Positions 1 through 7,477 of a DNA stretch of 10,529 bases are shown piece by piece. Below the pieces are notes generated by a model. That model was not told the DNA's origin. It ran no database searches and worked only from the letters and a program-made list of their open reading frames with translations. Numbering within the stretch: position 1 is the stretch's first letter; the number at the start of each line of letters is the position of its first letter. The position numbers and the translations under genes are program-made. This DNA is from Actinomycetota bacterium (GTDB taxonomy: Bacteria; Actinomycetota; Thermoleophilia; Gaiellales; Gaiellaceae): positions 1 through 10,529 of the forward strand of contig JACCRW010000186.1 in assembly GCA_013813345.1 (NCBI GenBank), in the 5' to 3' direction.

Positions 1-567
1 GACGAGCGCGTCGAAGCGGCCCGCCTGGAGATCGCCGATCGGATCCTTCGTGTACTGGAGCAGCGTCCCGTAGGGGAGCCCGAAGGCGGCACGCGCGGCG
101 AGTAGCTCCCGACGCTCGGGCGACGCAGGATCCTGCAGCACACGTGCCGCCGCGTTCAGCCGCCTGATTTGGCGGATCCGTGGCGGCAGCGCCCAGACCA
201 GGAGCAGCGCGGCCGGCAGCGCGAAGAAGAGGATTCCGAGCAGATTCGCCAGGTCGTGCGCCGCCCCGGCGCCGCCCCGACCGAGGTCCTCGACCTCGCC
301 ACCGCTTCCCTCGCCGGCTCCTCGCAGGGCGTCGCCGATGTCATCGCCGACGACCGGCGCGCCGTCGACTGCATCCGCAGCGGAGTCGAAACCGCTCGTG
401 ACCGCGCCGCCCGCCGACTCGACGCCCTCACCGAGCACGGCGAGCTTGTCGACGGCGTCGTGCACCTCGAGCGCGATCTTCCCGAGGATGACCAGAGCGA
501 GCGCGAGGGCCAGGTCGCGGGCGATCAGGTCGACGCGCTGGCCACGCAGGTCGGGGTAGAGGCGCAC
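1..567 (-). CDS. Two-helix membrane protein of unknown function (3' end outside window)
   Basis: The reading frame is open from a GTG at 567 through to base 1, giving 189 residues, and the protein continues past the left edge. An in-frame TAG at 577-579 lies only three codons upstream, so the GTG at 567 is the only possible start. Residues 17-33 (RDLALALALVILGKIAL) form a first membrane helix. Residues about 36-105 are a Gly/Ala/Asp-rich stretch with repeated short Val-Asp/Ala-Asp units (DAVD, SAADAVDGAP). A second helix follows at about 106-127 (LANLLGILFFALPAALLL). After that comes a basic, soluble segment (PPRIRQIRR) that probably faces the cytosol. The gene begins 19 bases after the MFS stop on the same strand, so it probably belongs to the end of that operon. 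I do not recognise a characterised family. The middle segment could be an extracytoplasmic amphipathic linker. The gene is supported by the long open frame, the helices and the strand context. Confidence 0.72.
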   Translation of the reverse strand, partial: MRLYPDLRGQRVDLIARDLALALALVILGKIALEVHDAVDKLAVLGEGVESAGGAVTSGFDSAADAVDGAPVVGDDIGDALRGAGEGSGGEVEDLGRGGAGAAHDLANLLGILFFALPAALLLVWALPPRIRQIRRLNAAARVLQDPASPERRELLAARAAFGLPYGTLLQYTKDPIGDLQAGRFDALV

Positions 568-586
568 GCCGGCTGTCTACCCAGGC

Positions 587-1645
587 TCAGCGTTCGCGCA
601 ACGGCCGCAGCGCGAACCAGCCCGCCAGCGGAAAGAGCGCCGCCAGCGCGAACGCCACACGCCACGACGTCCACGAGACCGTCGCGGCGAAGGCGATCGG
701 CGCCCCGACGCCTACAGCGGAGAGCACCGTCTGCTGGAAGCCGATCGCGGCGCCGCTTCGGCGTCCGCCGATCTCTGCGGCAATCGTGAACGAGAGGCCG
801 TTCCAGGCCATCGAGAGTCCCGTCGTGGCAACGAGGATCGGGACGAGAATCCAGCCCGCAGCGCCTGCAGCCGCTGCGACGAGCGCGAGCGAGACGGTCA
901 CGGCGGCTCCGACGATCCGGAGCGGCCGCACCCGCGAGCGGATCGAGTCCGACCAGCGCCCGACCCCGATCCGCATCGCCGCGGCGACCACCTGCCCCGC
1001 CGCCAGCACCGCCGCCGCAGAACCCGCCGACCAGCCGCGATCGTCGACGAGGAAGAGAACGAGGAAGCTCATTGTCGCGATCTGGGCGATCAGATAAAGA
1101 CCGCTCGCGCCGCAGACGAGCCACAGCCGCCGATCGCGCAGGCTCGTCTCGACATCGTCCACGTGGACGTGCTCGCCGACCCCCGACCGCAGCACGAGCG
1201 CCCCCACGATCGCACCGGCGAGAACGAAGCCGGCGAGAAAAAGAAAGCCGGCTTTGGTGCTACCGAGGAGCGGCAGCGCCAGCGCGGCAACCGCACCGCC
1301 GACCGGCACCGCAGTCTGGCGGACGCCGAGGGCGAAACCGCGCTCGTCGGCGGCAAACCACCGCATCACGGCGCGGCCGCTGCCCGACTGGACGCTCCCG
1401 CCCGCGACCCCGGCGAGACCCAGCAGGAGGACGAGCCAGCCGAACGTGGGCGCGAACGCGGCCGCGGCGAGGCAACCGGCGCAGACCGCGAGCCCGCCCG
1501 CAAGCGTCCAGCGCTCGCCGAAGCGGTCGACCGCGAATCCCCACGGGAGGAGCGCGAACGTGAGTCCGATCCACTCGGCGGCGAGCACGACGCCGATTTG
1601 CGTCAGCGAGAGGTCGTAGCGGTCGCGCAGCGCCGGCGCGAGCAC
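587..1645 (-). CDS. Major facilitator superfamily transporter, start uncertain
   Basis: This is a polytopic membrane protein with many hydrophobic helices and an MFS motif-A-like loop after the second helix (GFAVDRFGERWTLAGG), typical of secondary transporters with 12 helices. The substrate cannot be read from the sequence. The coordinates use the first canonical in-frame start, GTG at 1645, giving 352 residues, short for an MFS protein. The same frame stays open upstream and encodes RYRWAVLAAGTAAQASFSTI followed by SFAV, which looks like the missing first helix. The real protein therefore probably begins near 1702-1726, but no ATG, GTG or TTG exists there. The in-frame candidates are a CTG at 1702 and a GTA at 1726 that overlaps the aldehyde dehydrogenase stop. 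The gene follows the aldehyde dehydrogenase on the same strand and is followed 19 bases later by a small membrane protein. It may import or export a compound handled by the preceding enzymes, but that is inference. Confidence 0.88.
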   Translation of the reverse strand: MLAPALRDRYDLSLTQIGVVLAAEWIGLTFALLPWGFAVDRFGERWTLAGGLAVCAGCLAAAAFAPTFGWLVLLLGLAGVAGGSVQSGSGRAVMRWFAADERGFALGVRQTAVPVGGAVAALALPLLGSTKAGFLFLAGFVLAGAIVGALVLRSGVGEHVHVDDVETSLRDRRLWLVCGASGLYLIAQIATMSFLVLFLVDDRGWSAGSAAAVLAAGQVVAAAMRIGVGRWSDSIRSRVRPLRIVGAAVTVSLALVAAAAGAAGWILVPILVATTGLSMAWNGLSFTIAAEIGGRRSGAAIGFQQTVLSAVGVGAPIAFAATVSWTSWRVAFALAALFPLAGWFALRPLRER

Positions 1646-1722
1646 GGCGACCGCGAAGGAGATCGTCGAGAAGCTCGCCTGGGCCGCAGTGCCCGCAGCC
1701 AGAACCGCCCAGCGGTAGCGGT

Positions 1723-3186
1723 CTACAGCCCGAAGGGGTTGATCGGGCGTGCGCCCGTATTCACGATTACGCTCTTCGTCTCGAGGTAGAGCTCAAGCGC
1801 GTCGATCCCGAGCTCACGGCCGAAGCCGGACTGCTTGTAGCCGCCGAACGGGATCCCCGGGAAGGCTGTGTACGGCATGTTGATCCCGATCGTGCCCGCC
1901 TTTACCCGGCTCGCGATCCGGTGGCCGCGCGCGGGATCGCCCGTCCAGACCGTCGCCATCAGGCCGTACTTGACGTCGTTCGCGATCCGGATCGCATCCT
2001 TCTCGTCCGCGAACGGGATCAGCGTCACGACCGGCCCGAAGACCTCCTCCTGCGCGATCGAGCTCGCGTTCTCGACGCCCGCGATCACCGTCGGCGGATA
2101 GAACGCCCCGGTCTCGCCCGGCTCGCCGCCGGTGAGCACCTCGGCGCCATCGTCGCGCGCGCCCTCGACGAACGCGTGCACCTTCTCGCGATGCCCGGTC
2201 GAGATCAGCGAGCCCATCTGCGTCTCGGCGTCCAGCGGATCGCCCATCTTCACGGTCTGCGCCTTCGCCGCGAACTCGGAGGCGACCTCGTCGTAGATCG
2301 ACTGCTCGACGAGCACGCGCGAGCGCGCCTCGCAGCTCTGGCCCGCGGAGTAGTAGATCGACCAGACCGCGCTCGGGATCGCCGAAGCGAGGTCGGCGTC
2401 GGCGAAGATCAGGCTCGGGCTCTTGCCGCCGAGCTCGAGCGTCAGGCGCTTGATCGGGTCGGAGCAGAGCCGCATGATCTCGCCGCCCGTCCTGGTGGAG
2501 CCCGTGAAGGCGACCTTGTCGGTGCCCGGATGCCTGACGAGGTACGCGCCCGTAGTTGGCCCGTCGCCGGGGACGACGTTGATCGCCCCGGCGGGAAAGC
2601 CGACGTCGGCCGCGAGCTCGGCGAGCCGGAGCGCGGTCGCGGGGGTCTGCGGATCCGGCTTGAGCACGACTGCGCACCCGGCAGCGAGGGCAGGCGAGAG
2701 CTTCCACGTCGTCATCAGGAGCGGGTAGTTCCAGGGCACGATCTGCGCGGCCACCCCGACCGGCTCCTTCTGCGAATAGAAGAGGAGCGAACCGCCGATC
2801 GGGTTCGAGCGGCCGGCGATCGTCGCGATCGCGGAGGCAAAGAAGCGGAAGTTCTCGACCGCGCCCCCGAGCTCGGCCTTCACCGATGAGATGGCCTTGC
2901 CGACGTTGCGCGACTCGAGCTCCGCCAGCTCCTTCCGGTTCGCGTGGATCGCGTCGGCCAGCGCGTGCAGGAGGCGCGAGCGCTCGTTCGGCGGAGTCTT
3001 GCCCCAGACGCCGTCAAGGGAGGCTCGAGCGGCTGCGACCGCCCGGTCGACCTCCGCCTCGCCCGCGAGCTGCGCCGTCCCGAAGTTCTCGCCGGTCGCG
3101 GGCTCGACGAGCTCGCGCGCCTCGGAGCCCTCGACGGTCTCGCCGTCGATGAAGAGGCCGAACTCCCGTGCGGTGGCGACGCTCAC
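1723..3186 (-). CDS. NAD(P)-dependent aldehyde dehydrogenase
   Basis: At 487 residues this is the usual length for the ALDH superfamily, which oxidises an aldehyde to a carboxylate with NAD(P)+ in the cytosol. The catalytic set is intact. There is the oxyanion Asn153 in VPWNYPL, the cofactor-binding Lys176 in VLKPDPQTP, and the general base Glu251 in ELGGKSP. The nucleophile Cys285 lies in AGQSCEARSR, and Glu381-Phe383 in EEVFGPVV. The FTGSTRTG Rossmann segment is at 227-234. The start is a GTG at 3186 that overlaps the peptidase stop as GTGA, so translation is probably coupled. The minus frame continues open upstream across the peptidase gene, but that extension is out of frame with the real peptidase and has no ALDH character. 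The Glu after the catalytic Cys resembles amino-aldehyde/betaine-aldehyde-type enzymes, but the substrate cannot be assigned. It lies between a metallopeptidase and an MFS transporter in the mqnD-led operon. Confidence 0.95.
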   Translation of the reverse strand: MSVATAREFGLFIDGETVEGSEARELVEPATGENFGTAQLAGEAEVDRAVAAARASLDGVWGKTPPNERSRLLHALADAIHANRKELAELESRNVGKAISSVKAELGGAVENFRFFASAIATIAGRSNPIGGSLLFYSQKEPVGVAAQIVPWNYPLLMTTWKLSPALAAGCAVVLKPDPQTPATALRLAELAADVGFPAGAINVVPGDGPTTGAYLVRHPGTDKVAFTGSTRTGGEIMRLCSDPIKRLTLELGGKSPSLIFADADLASAIPSAVWSIYYSAGQSCEARSRVLVEQSIYDEVASEFAAKAQTVKMGDPLDAETQMGSLISTGHREKVHAFVEGARDDGAEVLTGGEPGETGAFYPPTVIAGVENASSIAQEEVFGPVVTLIPFADEKDAIRIANDVKYGLMATVWTGDPARGHRIASRVKAGTIGINMPYTAFPGIPFGGYKQSGFGRELGIDALELYLETKSVIVNTGARPINPFGL

Positions 3187-4363
3187 GGCCCGGACGATAT
3201 CGGGAGCAAGTCCGCGACGCGCAGATGCCGCGTCAGGAGCTGACCGAACCGTTCCGGACGACCGCCTACGTGCGCACGCACGAGCGCGCCACCGTACGAG
3301 TACGTGGAGATGTAGGCACGCCACAGCGGGTCGACGATGAACCGTCGCGAGCTCGCAGCGCGCTTCGGCGTCGTCGCCGCCCAGCGCTCGATGTACGCCT
3401 GCGCATCTTCCTCGGTGCCGCCGTCCTCGTACAGCAGGAGCGCTGCGTTCGACGCAACGAAGCGAAGATCTCGCGCAGCCTCCGCGATCGCCTCGGCCGT
3501 TTCCATGTCGTAGTCGATGCCGAGCTCCGCGAGAGCTTCGACGAGAGCGCGTCGGAGCCCGTCGTCCGCGACGGCCTCCCATGCGTTCTCGGCGATCCCC
3601 TCGCTGACGACGCTTTGCGGCGCCGGGACGACGATCAACGCCTCTTCGACGAGGCCCGCCGCGACGAGAGCCTCCTCCTTCACCGCGTGCTCGGTGTGGT
3701 GCCCCGGATACGCCTCGTGCGCGACGAGCTCGATCAGGAATGCGGCCGAGATCGGACGGTCGACGTTGACCGAGATCCGGCTCTGGAGCCCGCCAAGATA
3801 GTAGTTGTACGCCGCCCACGGCTCGTCGCGAACGAGCTCGAGCACGAAGCACTCGGCCTCGGGCAACGTGAACCGGCGGCGGGTCGCCTCGCGCATCAGC
3901 GCGGCGACCGCATCGAACGCCTCCGCGAGCTTCTCGCCCGGAACGGTCGTCCGCTCCCGCCACGCCTCGATTCGCTCCGCTAGCACCTCCTGTCCGGGCA
4001 GCAGCGCCTCCAGCCGCTCGTGTGCGCGCGCGAACGTCCCCTCCGGCACGCGCTCCAGGCGCACGCCATAGCAGCCTTGGACCTCGTCGCGGTAGCCAAG
4101 CTTCTCTCCCGCGAGCACCCGCACGTAGGTTCGGATGCCGATGATCTGATCGTGCAGCCATGCTCGACGTTGTTCGTCCAGGTCGGCGCTGTCGAGGTCG
4201 GTGAGTAGCTCCTCGGCGTCTGCGGCGAGATCCAGCGCCGCTCGCAGCCCCTCACGCTCGACCGCCGTCGCGAGCTCCGGCGGCCCGTAGTAGGCGTCAA
4301 CCAGGCCGTCGACGTGGCGGCCGAGTCGCAGCCCGAGCGTGAGATAGCGCTCGACGAGCTCCA

Positions 4364-4364
<1 letters not shown>
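3183..4364 (-). CDS. DUF885-type metallopeptidase (HEAYPGHH)
   Basis: This is a 393-residue, mostly helical protein. Residues 216-223 read HEAYPGHH, a variant zinc site (His216, Glu217, His222) as found in DUF885-family proteins of the gluzincin metallopeptidase clan. About 32 residues later SEGIAEN (254-260) supplies Glu residues suited to be the third zinc ligand. No signal peptide or membrane helix is visible, so it is probably cytosolic. The peptide substrate is unknown. DUF885 proteins are often longer (500-600 residues), so this is a compact form. The ATG at 4364 overlaps the thiolase stop as TGATG, and the gene ends in a GTGA overlap with the aldehyde dehydrogenase. Both junctions support this start. 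Upstream in-frame sequence is a non-genuine translation across the thiolase gene. A peptidase cotranscribed with a thiolase and an aldehyde dehydrogenase could act in amino-acid or peptide-derivative catabolism, but this is inference. The family assignment rests on the motif pair. Confidence 0.87.
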
Positions 4365-5521
<1,157 letters not shown>

Positions 5522-6346
5522 CTAGCCGACGTAGTCCAGCCGGACGGGCTCTGGAAAGGCCCCGATCGCGTCGCCGCGCCGGAGCAGCTCCTCGACCGCC
5601 TGCCGGCCCTCCTCGCCGTAGTCGCAGGTGAGCTCGTTCACGTACATGCCGACGAAGCGGTCGGCCAGGGCGATGTCGATTCCGCGGCCGAAGCGCAGCG
5701 CGTATCGCATCGCTTCGTCGCGATTCTCGAGTCCCGCCCGGATCGCGTCGAGCAGCACGGCCGAGAGATCGGGGAGGCGCTCGCCGAGGTCGCGCCGTGC
5801 GACGTTGACGCCTAGCGGCAGCGGCAGTCCCGTCTCCAGGAGCCACCATTCACCGAGATCTAGCGACTTCGTCAGACCCTCCGCAGCGTAGGTCAGCTGC
5901 CCTTCATGGATCAGGAGTCCCGCGTCGGCGCGTCCGGAGCTCACCTCGTCGCCGATCCGCTCGAAGGGGAGCTCTCGGTAGCGGAAGTCGCCGAGTGCGA
6001 GGCGGAGCGCGAGGAACGCGGTCGTCATCGCTCCCGGAATCACGATCTCGGCGCTGCGGAGCTGCTCGAGCGACAGCTCCTCACGCGAGACGACAATCGG
6101 CCCGTAGCCGGCGCCGATGCTCGCGCCGTGCGGCAGCAGCGCGTACCTGTCCTGGACGAAGGGATAGGCGTGGAGCGAGATCGCGGTCACCTCGAGCCTG
6201 CCTTCGAGCGCCCACTCGTTCAGCGTCTGGATGTCCTGGAGCACCTGCTCGAACGTGAAGCCGCGCGACTCGACGGCGCCCACCGCGAGCGCCCAGAACA
6301 TGAACGCGTCGTCCGGATCCGGGCTGTGGCCGAGCCTGATCTGCAC
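5522..6346 (-). CDS. mqnD: MqnD-like 1,4-dihydroxy-6-naphthoate synthase (futalosine menaquinone pathway)
   Basis: The 274-residue protein has the periplasmic-binding-protein-like fold signature of the MqnA/MqnD family, starting LGHSPDPDDAFMFWALA. MqnD converts cyclic dehypoxanthine futalosine to 1,4-dihydroxy-6-naphthoate in cytosolic menaquinone synthesis. Features pointing to MqnD rather than MqnA are the LQDIQTLNEWAL segment (36-47) and LLIHEGQLTY (144-153). His147 there corresponds to the catalytic His reported for Thermus MqnD. The MTT at 107-109 suits ligand binding. The start is a GTG at 6346. A TAGCCT hexamer sits seven bases upstream, so the mRNA may be leaderless. Its TAG stop touches the thiolase ATG, making it the first gene of the minus-strand operon. 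No other mqn gene is in the window. A generic substrate-binding-protein role remains possible but less likely, because there is no signal peptide. Confidence 0.88.
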   Translation of the reverse strand: MQIRLGHSPDPDDAFMFWALAVGAVESRGFTFEQVLQDIQTLNEWALEGRLEVTAISLHAYPFVQDRYALLPHGASIGAGYGPIVVSREELSLEQLRSAEIVIPGAMTTAFLALRLALGDFRYRELPFERIGDEVSSGRADAGLLIHEGQLTYAAEGLTKSLDLGEWWLLETGLPLPLGVNVARRDLGERLPDLSAVLLDAIRAGLENRDEAMRYALRFGRGIDIALADRFVGMYVNELTCDYGEEGRQAVEELLRRGDAIGAFPEPVRLDYVG

Positions 6347-6353
6347 GCCGGCG

Positions 6354-6359
6354 AGGCTA
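6354..6359 (-). promoter_or_regulatory. Possible -10 box for the mqnD operon
   Basis: TAGCCT on the minus strand, followed by seven bases (CGCCGGC) and the mqnD GTG. The TANNNT form matches actinobacterial sigma-70-type -10 elements, and the spacing would put the first transcribed base at or next to the start codon. No -35 hexamer is evident at 16-18 bases. Confidence 0.42.
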
Positions 6360-6367
6360 GCACCGGC

Positions 6368-6385
6368 GGGGCCGAGCGCGGCCCC
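6368..6385. repeat. GC-rich inverted repeat between mqnD and the DtxR-type gene
   Basis: GGGGCC at 6368-6373 and GGCCCC at 6380-6385 form a perfect 6-bp inverted repeat around GAGCGC. It lies midway in the 65-base divergent spacer, between the two putative -10 boxes, so it could be an operator. In sequence this GC-rich the repeat could also arise by chance, and it does not resemble the AT-rich operators known for DtxR, IdeR or MntR. Confidence 0.25.
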
Positions 6386-6400
6386 GAAACCGGCGCGGCC

Positions 6401-6406
6401 TAGACT
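6401..6406 (+). promoter_or_regulatory. Possible -10 box for the DtxR-type gene
   Basis: TAGACT, then five bases (GCACC) and the ATG at 6412. No purine-rich ribosome site fits between them, which favours a leaderless mRNA. No convincing -35 hexamer is visible. Confidence 0.42.
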
Positions 6407-6411
6407 GCACC

Positions 6412-6870
6412 ATGCCGCGGAGCGACCTCAGCGCGTCGATCCAGGATTACCTGAAGGAGATCTACAAGCTCGGCACCGTCGAGGAGCGCGTCTCGACAAC
6501 GGCGCTCGCGGGGCGGCAGCACGTCTCGGCAGCGTCGGCGAGCGCGATGGTCAAGAAGCTGGCCGCGCTCGGGCTCGCCGAGCATGCCCCCTACCGCGGT
6601 GTCACCCTCACTCCCGCCGGAGAACAGGTCGCGGTCGAGGTGATCCGCCACCACCGGCTGCTCGAGCTTTATCTCGCGGAGACGCTCGGAATCGGGGTGG
6701 AGGACGTGCACGATGAAGCAGACCGGCTGGAGCACGTGCTCTCCGAGGAGCTCGAGGCCCGGATCGACAAGGCGCTCGGCTTCCCGACCCACGACCCGCA
6801 CGGCGACCCGATTCCGAACGCGCGCCTCGAGTGGCCGAGCGCCGATCCGGCAAAGCAGGATCGGCGTTAG
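6412..6870 (+). CDS. DtxR/MntR-family metal-dependent transcriptional regulator, short form
   Basis: This 152-residue cytosolic repressor has an N-terminal winged helix (about 8-70, SIQDYLKEIYKL through YRGVTLTPAG) and the family dimerisation and metal-binding region (76-135). Aligned from memory with DtxR, His81, Glu85, His100, Glu107 and His108 match ligand positions His79, Glu83, His98, Glu105 and His106. The position of DtxR Cys102 is Asp104, and that of Met10 is Asp12. An Asp at the latter position resembles manganese-responsive MntR, so Mn(II) or a mixed Mn/Fe response is plausible inference. HDPHGDPIP (127-135) is the typical family loop. The protein stops soon after it and lacks the C-terminal SH3/FeoA-like domain of DtxR and IdeR. 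The gene diverges from mqnD across 65 bases. Its TAG overlaps the stop codon of the convergent neighbour. No metal transporter is next to it, so its regulon cannot be inferred from context. Confidence 0.92.
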   Translation: MPRSDLSASIQDYLKEIYKLGTVEERVSTTALAGRQHVSAASASAMVKKLAALGLAEHAPYRGVTLTPAGEQVAVEVIRHHRLLELYLAETLGIGVEDVHDEADRLEHVLSEELEARIDKALGFPTHDPHGDPIPNARLEWPSADPAKQDRR

Positions 6871-7211
6871 CGCGATCCGAAGAAGAAGCGCTCCAGGACC
6901 GGCAGGACTTCCTTGCGGGTGAAGGGCTTGACCCGCCCGGTCGACCCGTCCTGCTCGAGCACGCGAACATCGTCCTCGAGGGCGTCGTTGGCGGCCTCGA
7001 GCGCGTCGCCGAGCTCGTAGCCCTCGAAGAGCCAGTCGTCCTGGCGCGGCTCGTCGCTCGGGCGCTCGTGGAGGTTGACCGCCCGGCCGACGGCCCAGAC
7101 CGCTCCCGGCTTCCGCTCGATCCAGAGAACGATCCGCTCCTCGCGGCCGGCGTCGTCCACCCCGCGAAGAGTGCGCTCAGCACAACGCCCCCCGATCGAG
7201 CTTCGACGCAT
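6867..7211 (-). CDS. Hypothetical protein, 114 aa
   Basis: I do not recognise this family. The ATG at 7211 gives 114 residues. A TTG at 7226 would add five residues, but a TATCCT -10-like hexamer sits in that stretch, so the ATG is preferred. The N-terminus is basic (MRRSSIGGRCAERTLRG). The middle has a beta-type stretch, REERIVLWIERKPGAVWAVGRAVN (23-46). It is followed by an acidic helical part, GYELGDALEAANDALEDDVRVLEQ, and a final helix, VLPVLERFFFGSR. No signal peptide or membrane helix is seen. It is likely a small soluble alpha/beta protein. It converges with the DtxR-type gene, sharing a four-base stop overlap (TTAG), and diverges from the 76-aa gene at 7235 with only 23 bases between the start codons. 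The shared promoter hints at linked expression. Codon third positions are strongly G/C, which supports a real gene. Confidence 0.72.
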   Translation of the reverse strand: MRRSSIGGRCAERTLRGVDDAGREERIVLWIERKPGAVWAVGRAVNLHERPSDEPRQDDWLFEGYELGDALEAANDALEDDVRVLEQDGSTGRVKPFTRKEVLPVLERFFFGSR

Positions 7212-7217
7212 GACGGG

Positions 7218-7223
7218 AGGATA
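7218..7223 (-). promoter_or_regulatory. Possible -10 box for the 114-aa hypothetical gene
   Basis: TATCCT on the minus strand, six bases before the ATG at 7211. A TTGAAC hexamer (minus strand, 7240-7245, inside the neighbouring coding region) lies 16 bases upstream and matches four of six -35 consensus bases. This is the best-supported of the six promoter candidates. Confidence 0.45.
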
Positions 7224-7227
7224 CAAT
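7222..7227 (+). promoter_or_regulatory. Possible -10 box for the 76-aa hypothetical gene
   Basis: TACAAT, then seven bases (CGCTGCG) and the ATG at 7235. It overlaps the opposite-strand -10 candidate. An alternative reading is that GGGAGG at 7215-7220 is a ribosome site, but it lies 14 bases from the ATG, which is too far for good function. That favours the leaderless interpretation. Confidence 0.42.
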
Positions 7228-7234
7228 CGCTGCG

Positions 7235-7465
7235 ATGGCGTTCAAGGATCTCTTCTCGTTCCTCTTCCAGCGCTCGTCGGCCGAGGAACGAGTGGCTGCT
7301 TACGTGATCCGCGAGCACGACCGCGGCCGCGATCTCTCTCAGATTCTCGAGGATCGCTACGTGCAGAATCGCCTCACGCCCGACCAGCGTGCGCGCCTAC
7401 TCGATCGACCCGAGGTGATCAAGGCGCTCGGCGACGACACCGTCGCAAGCGCGCGCCAGAGCTAG
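7235..7465 (+). CDS. Small hypothetical protein, 76 aa
   Basis: I do not recognise a characterised family. The protein begins MAFKDLFSFLFQRSSAEERVAAYVIREHDRGR. A short hydrophobic amphipathic N-terminal helix (FKDLFSFLF) is followed by charged helical segments: an EERVAAYVIREH helix, DLSQILEDRYVQNRLTPDQ, and RARLLDRPEVIKALGDDTV. It is probably a small all-helical cytosolic protein, and the N-terminal helix might touch a membrane or a partner. The ATG at 7235 has a TACAAT hexamer seven bases upstream. The gene shares its promoter region with the divergent 114-aa gene and ends five bases before the convergent stop of the ornithine-cyclodeaminase-family gene. The composition and the perfect fit between two well-defined neighbours support a real gene. 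The function is unknown. Confidence 0.7.
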   Translation: MAFKDLFSFLFQRSSAEERVAAYVIREHDRGRDLSQILEDRYVQNRLTPDQRARLLDRPEVIKALGDDTVASARQS

Positions 7466-7477
7466 AGCCGCTAGAGC
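7462..7477. repeat. Short direct repeat across two convergent stops
   Basis: CTAGAGC occurs at 7462-7468 and again at 7471-7477. The first copy contains the TAG stop of the plus-strand gene, and the second contains the reverse-strand stop of the convergent gene. The surrounding GAGCT (7459-7463) and AGCTC (7475-7479) could form a weak 5-bp stem. That is too weak to call a terminator. Confidence 0.3.

Noticed and set aside
169..789. Plus-strand frames opposite the left-edge membrane protein and MFS gene
   Set aside because: The composition is Arg/Ala-rich without domains. The minus-strand frames show membrane helices and normal codon use.
3187..4161. Open minus-strand frame continuing upstream of the aldehyde dehydrogenase, giving an apparent 812-aa fusion
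   Set aside because: The extra part is Arg/Gly/Ala-rich out-of-frame translation of the peptidase gene. The peptidase frame has real motifs and ends with a GTGA overlap at the ALDH start.
7215..7220. GGGAGG as ribosome-binding site for the 76-aa gene
   Set aside because: It is 14 bases from the ATG, beyond the usual 5-9. The TACAAT hexamer between them fits a leaderless promoter better.
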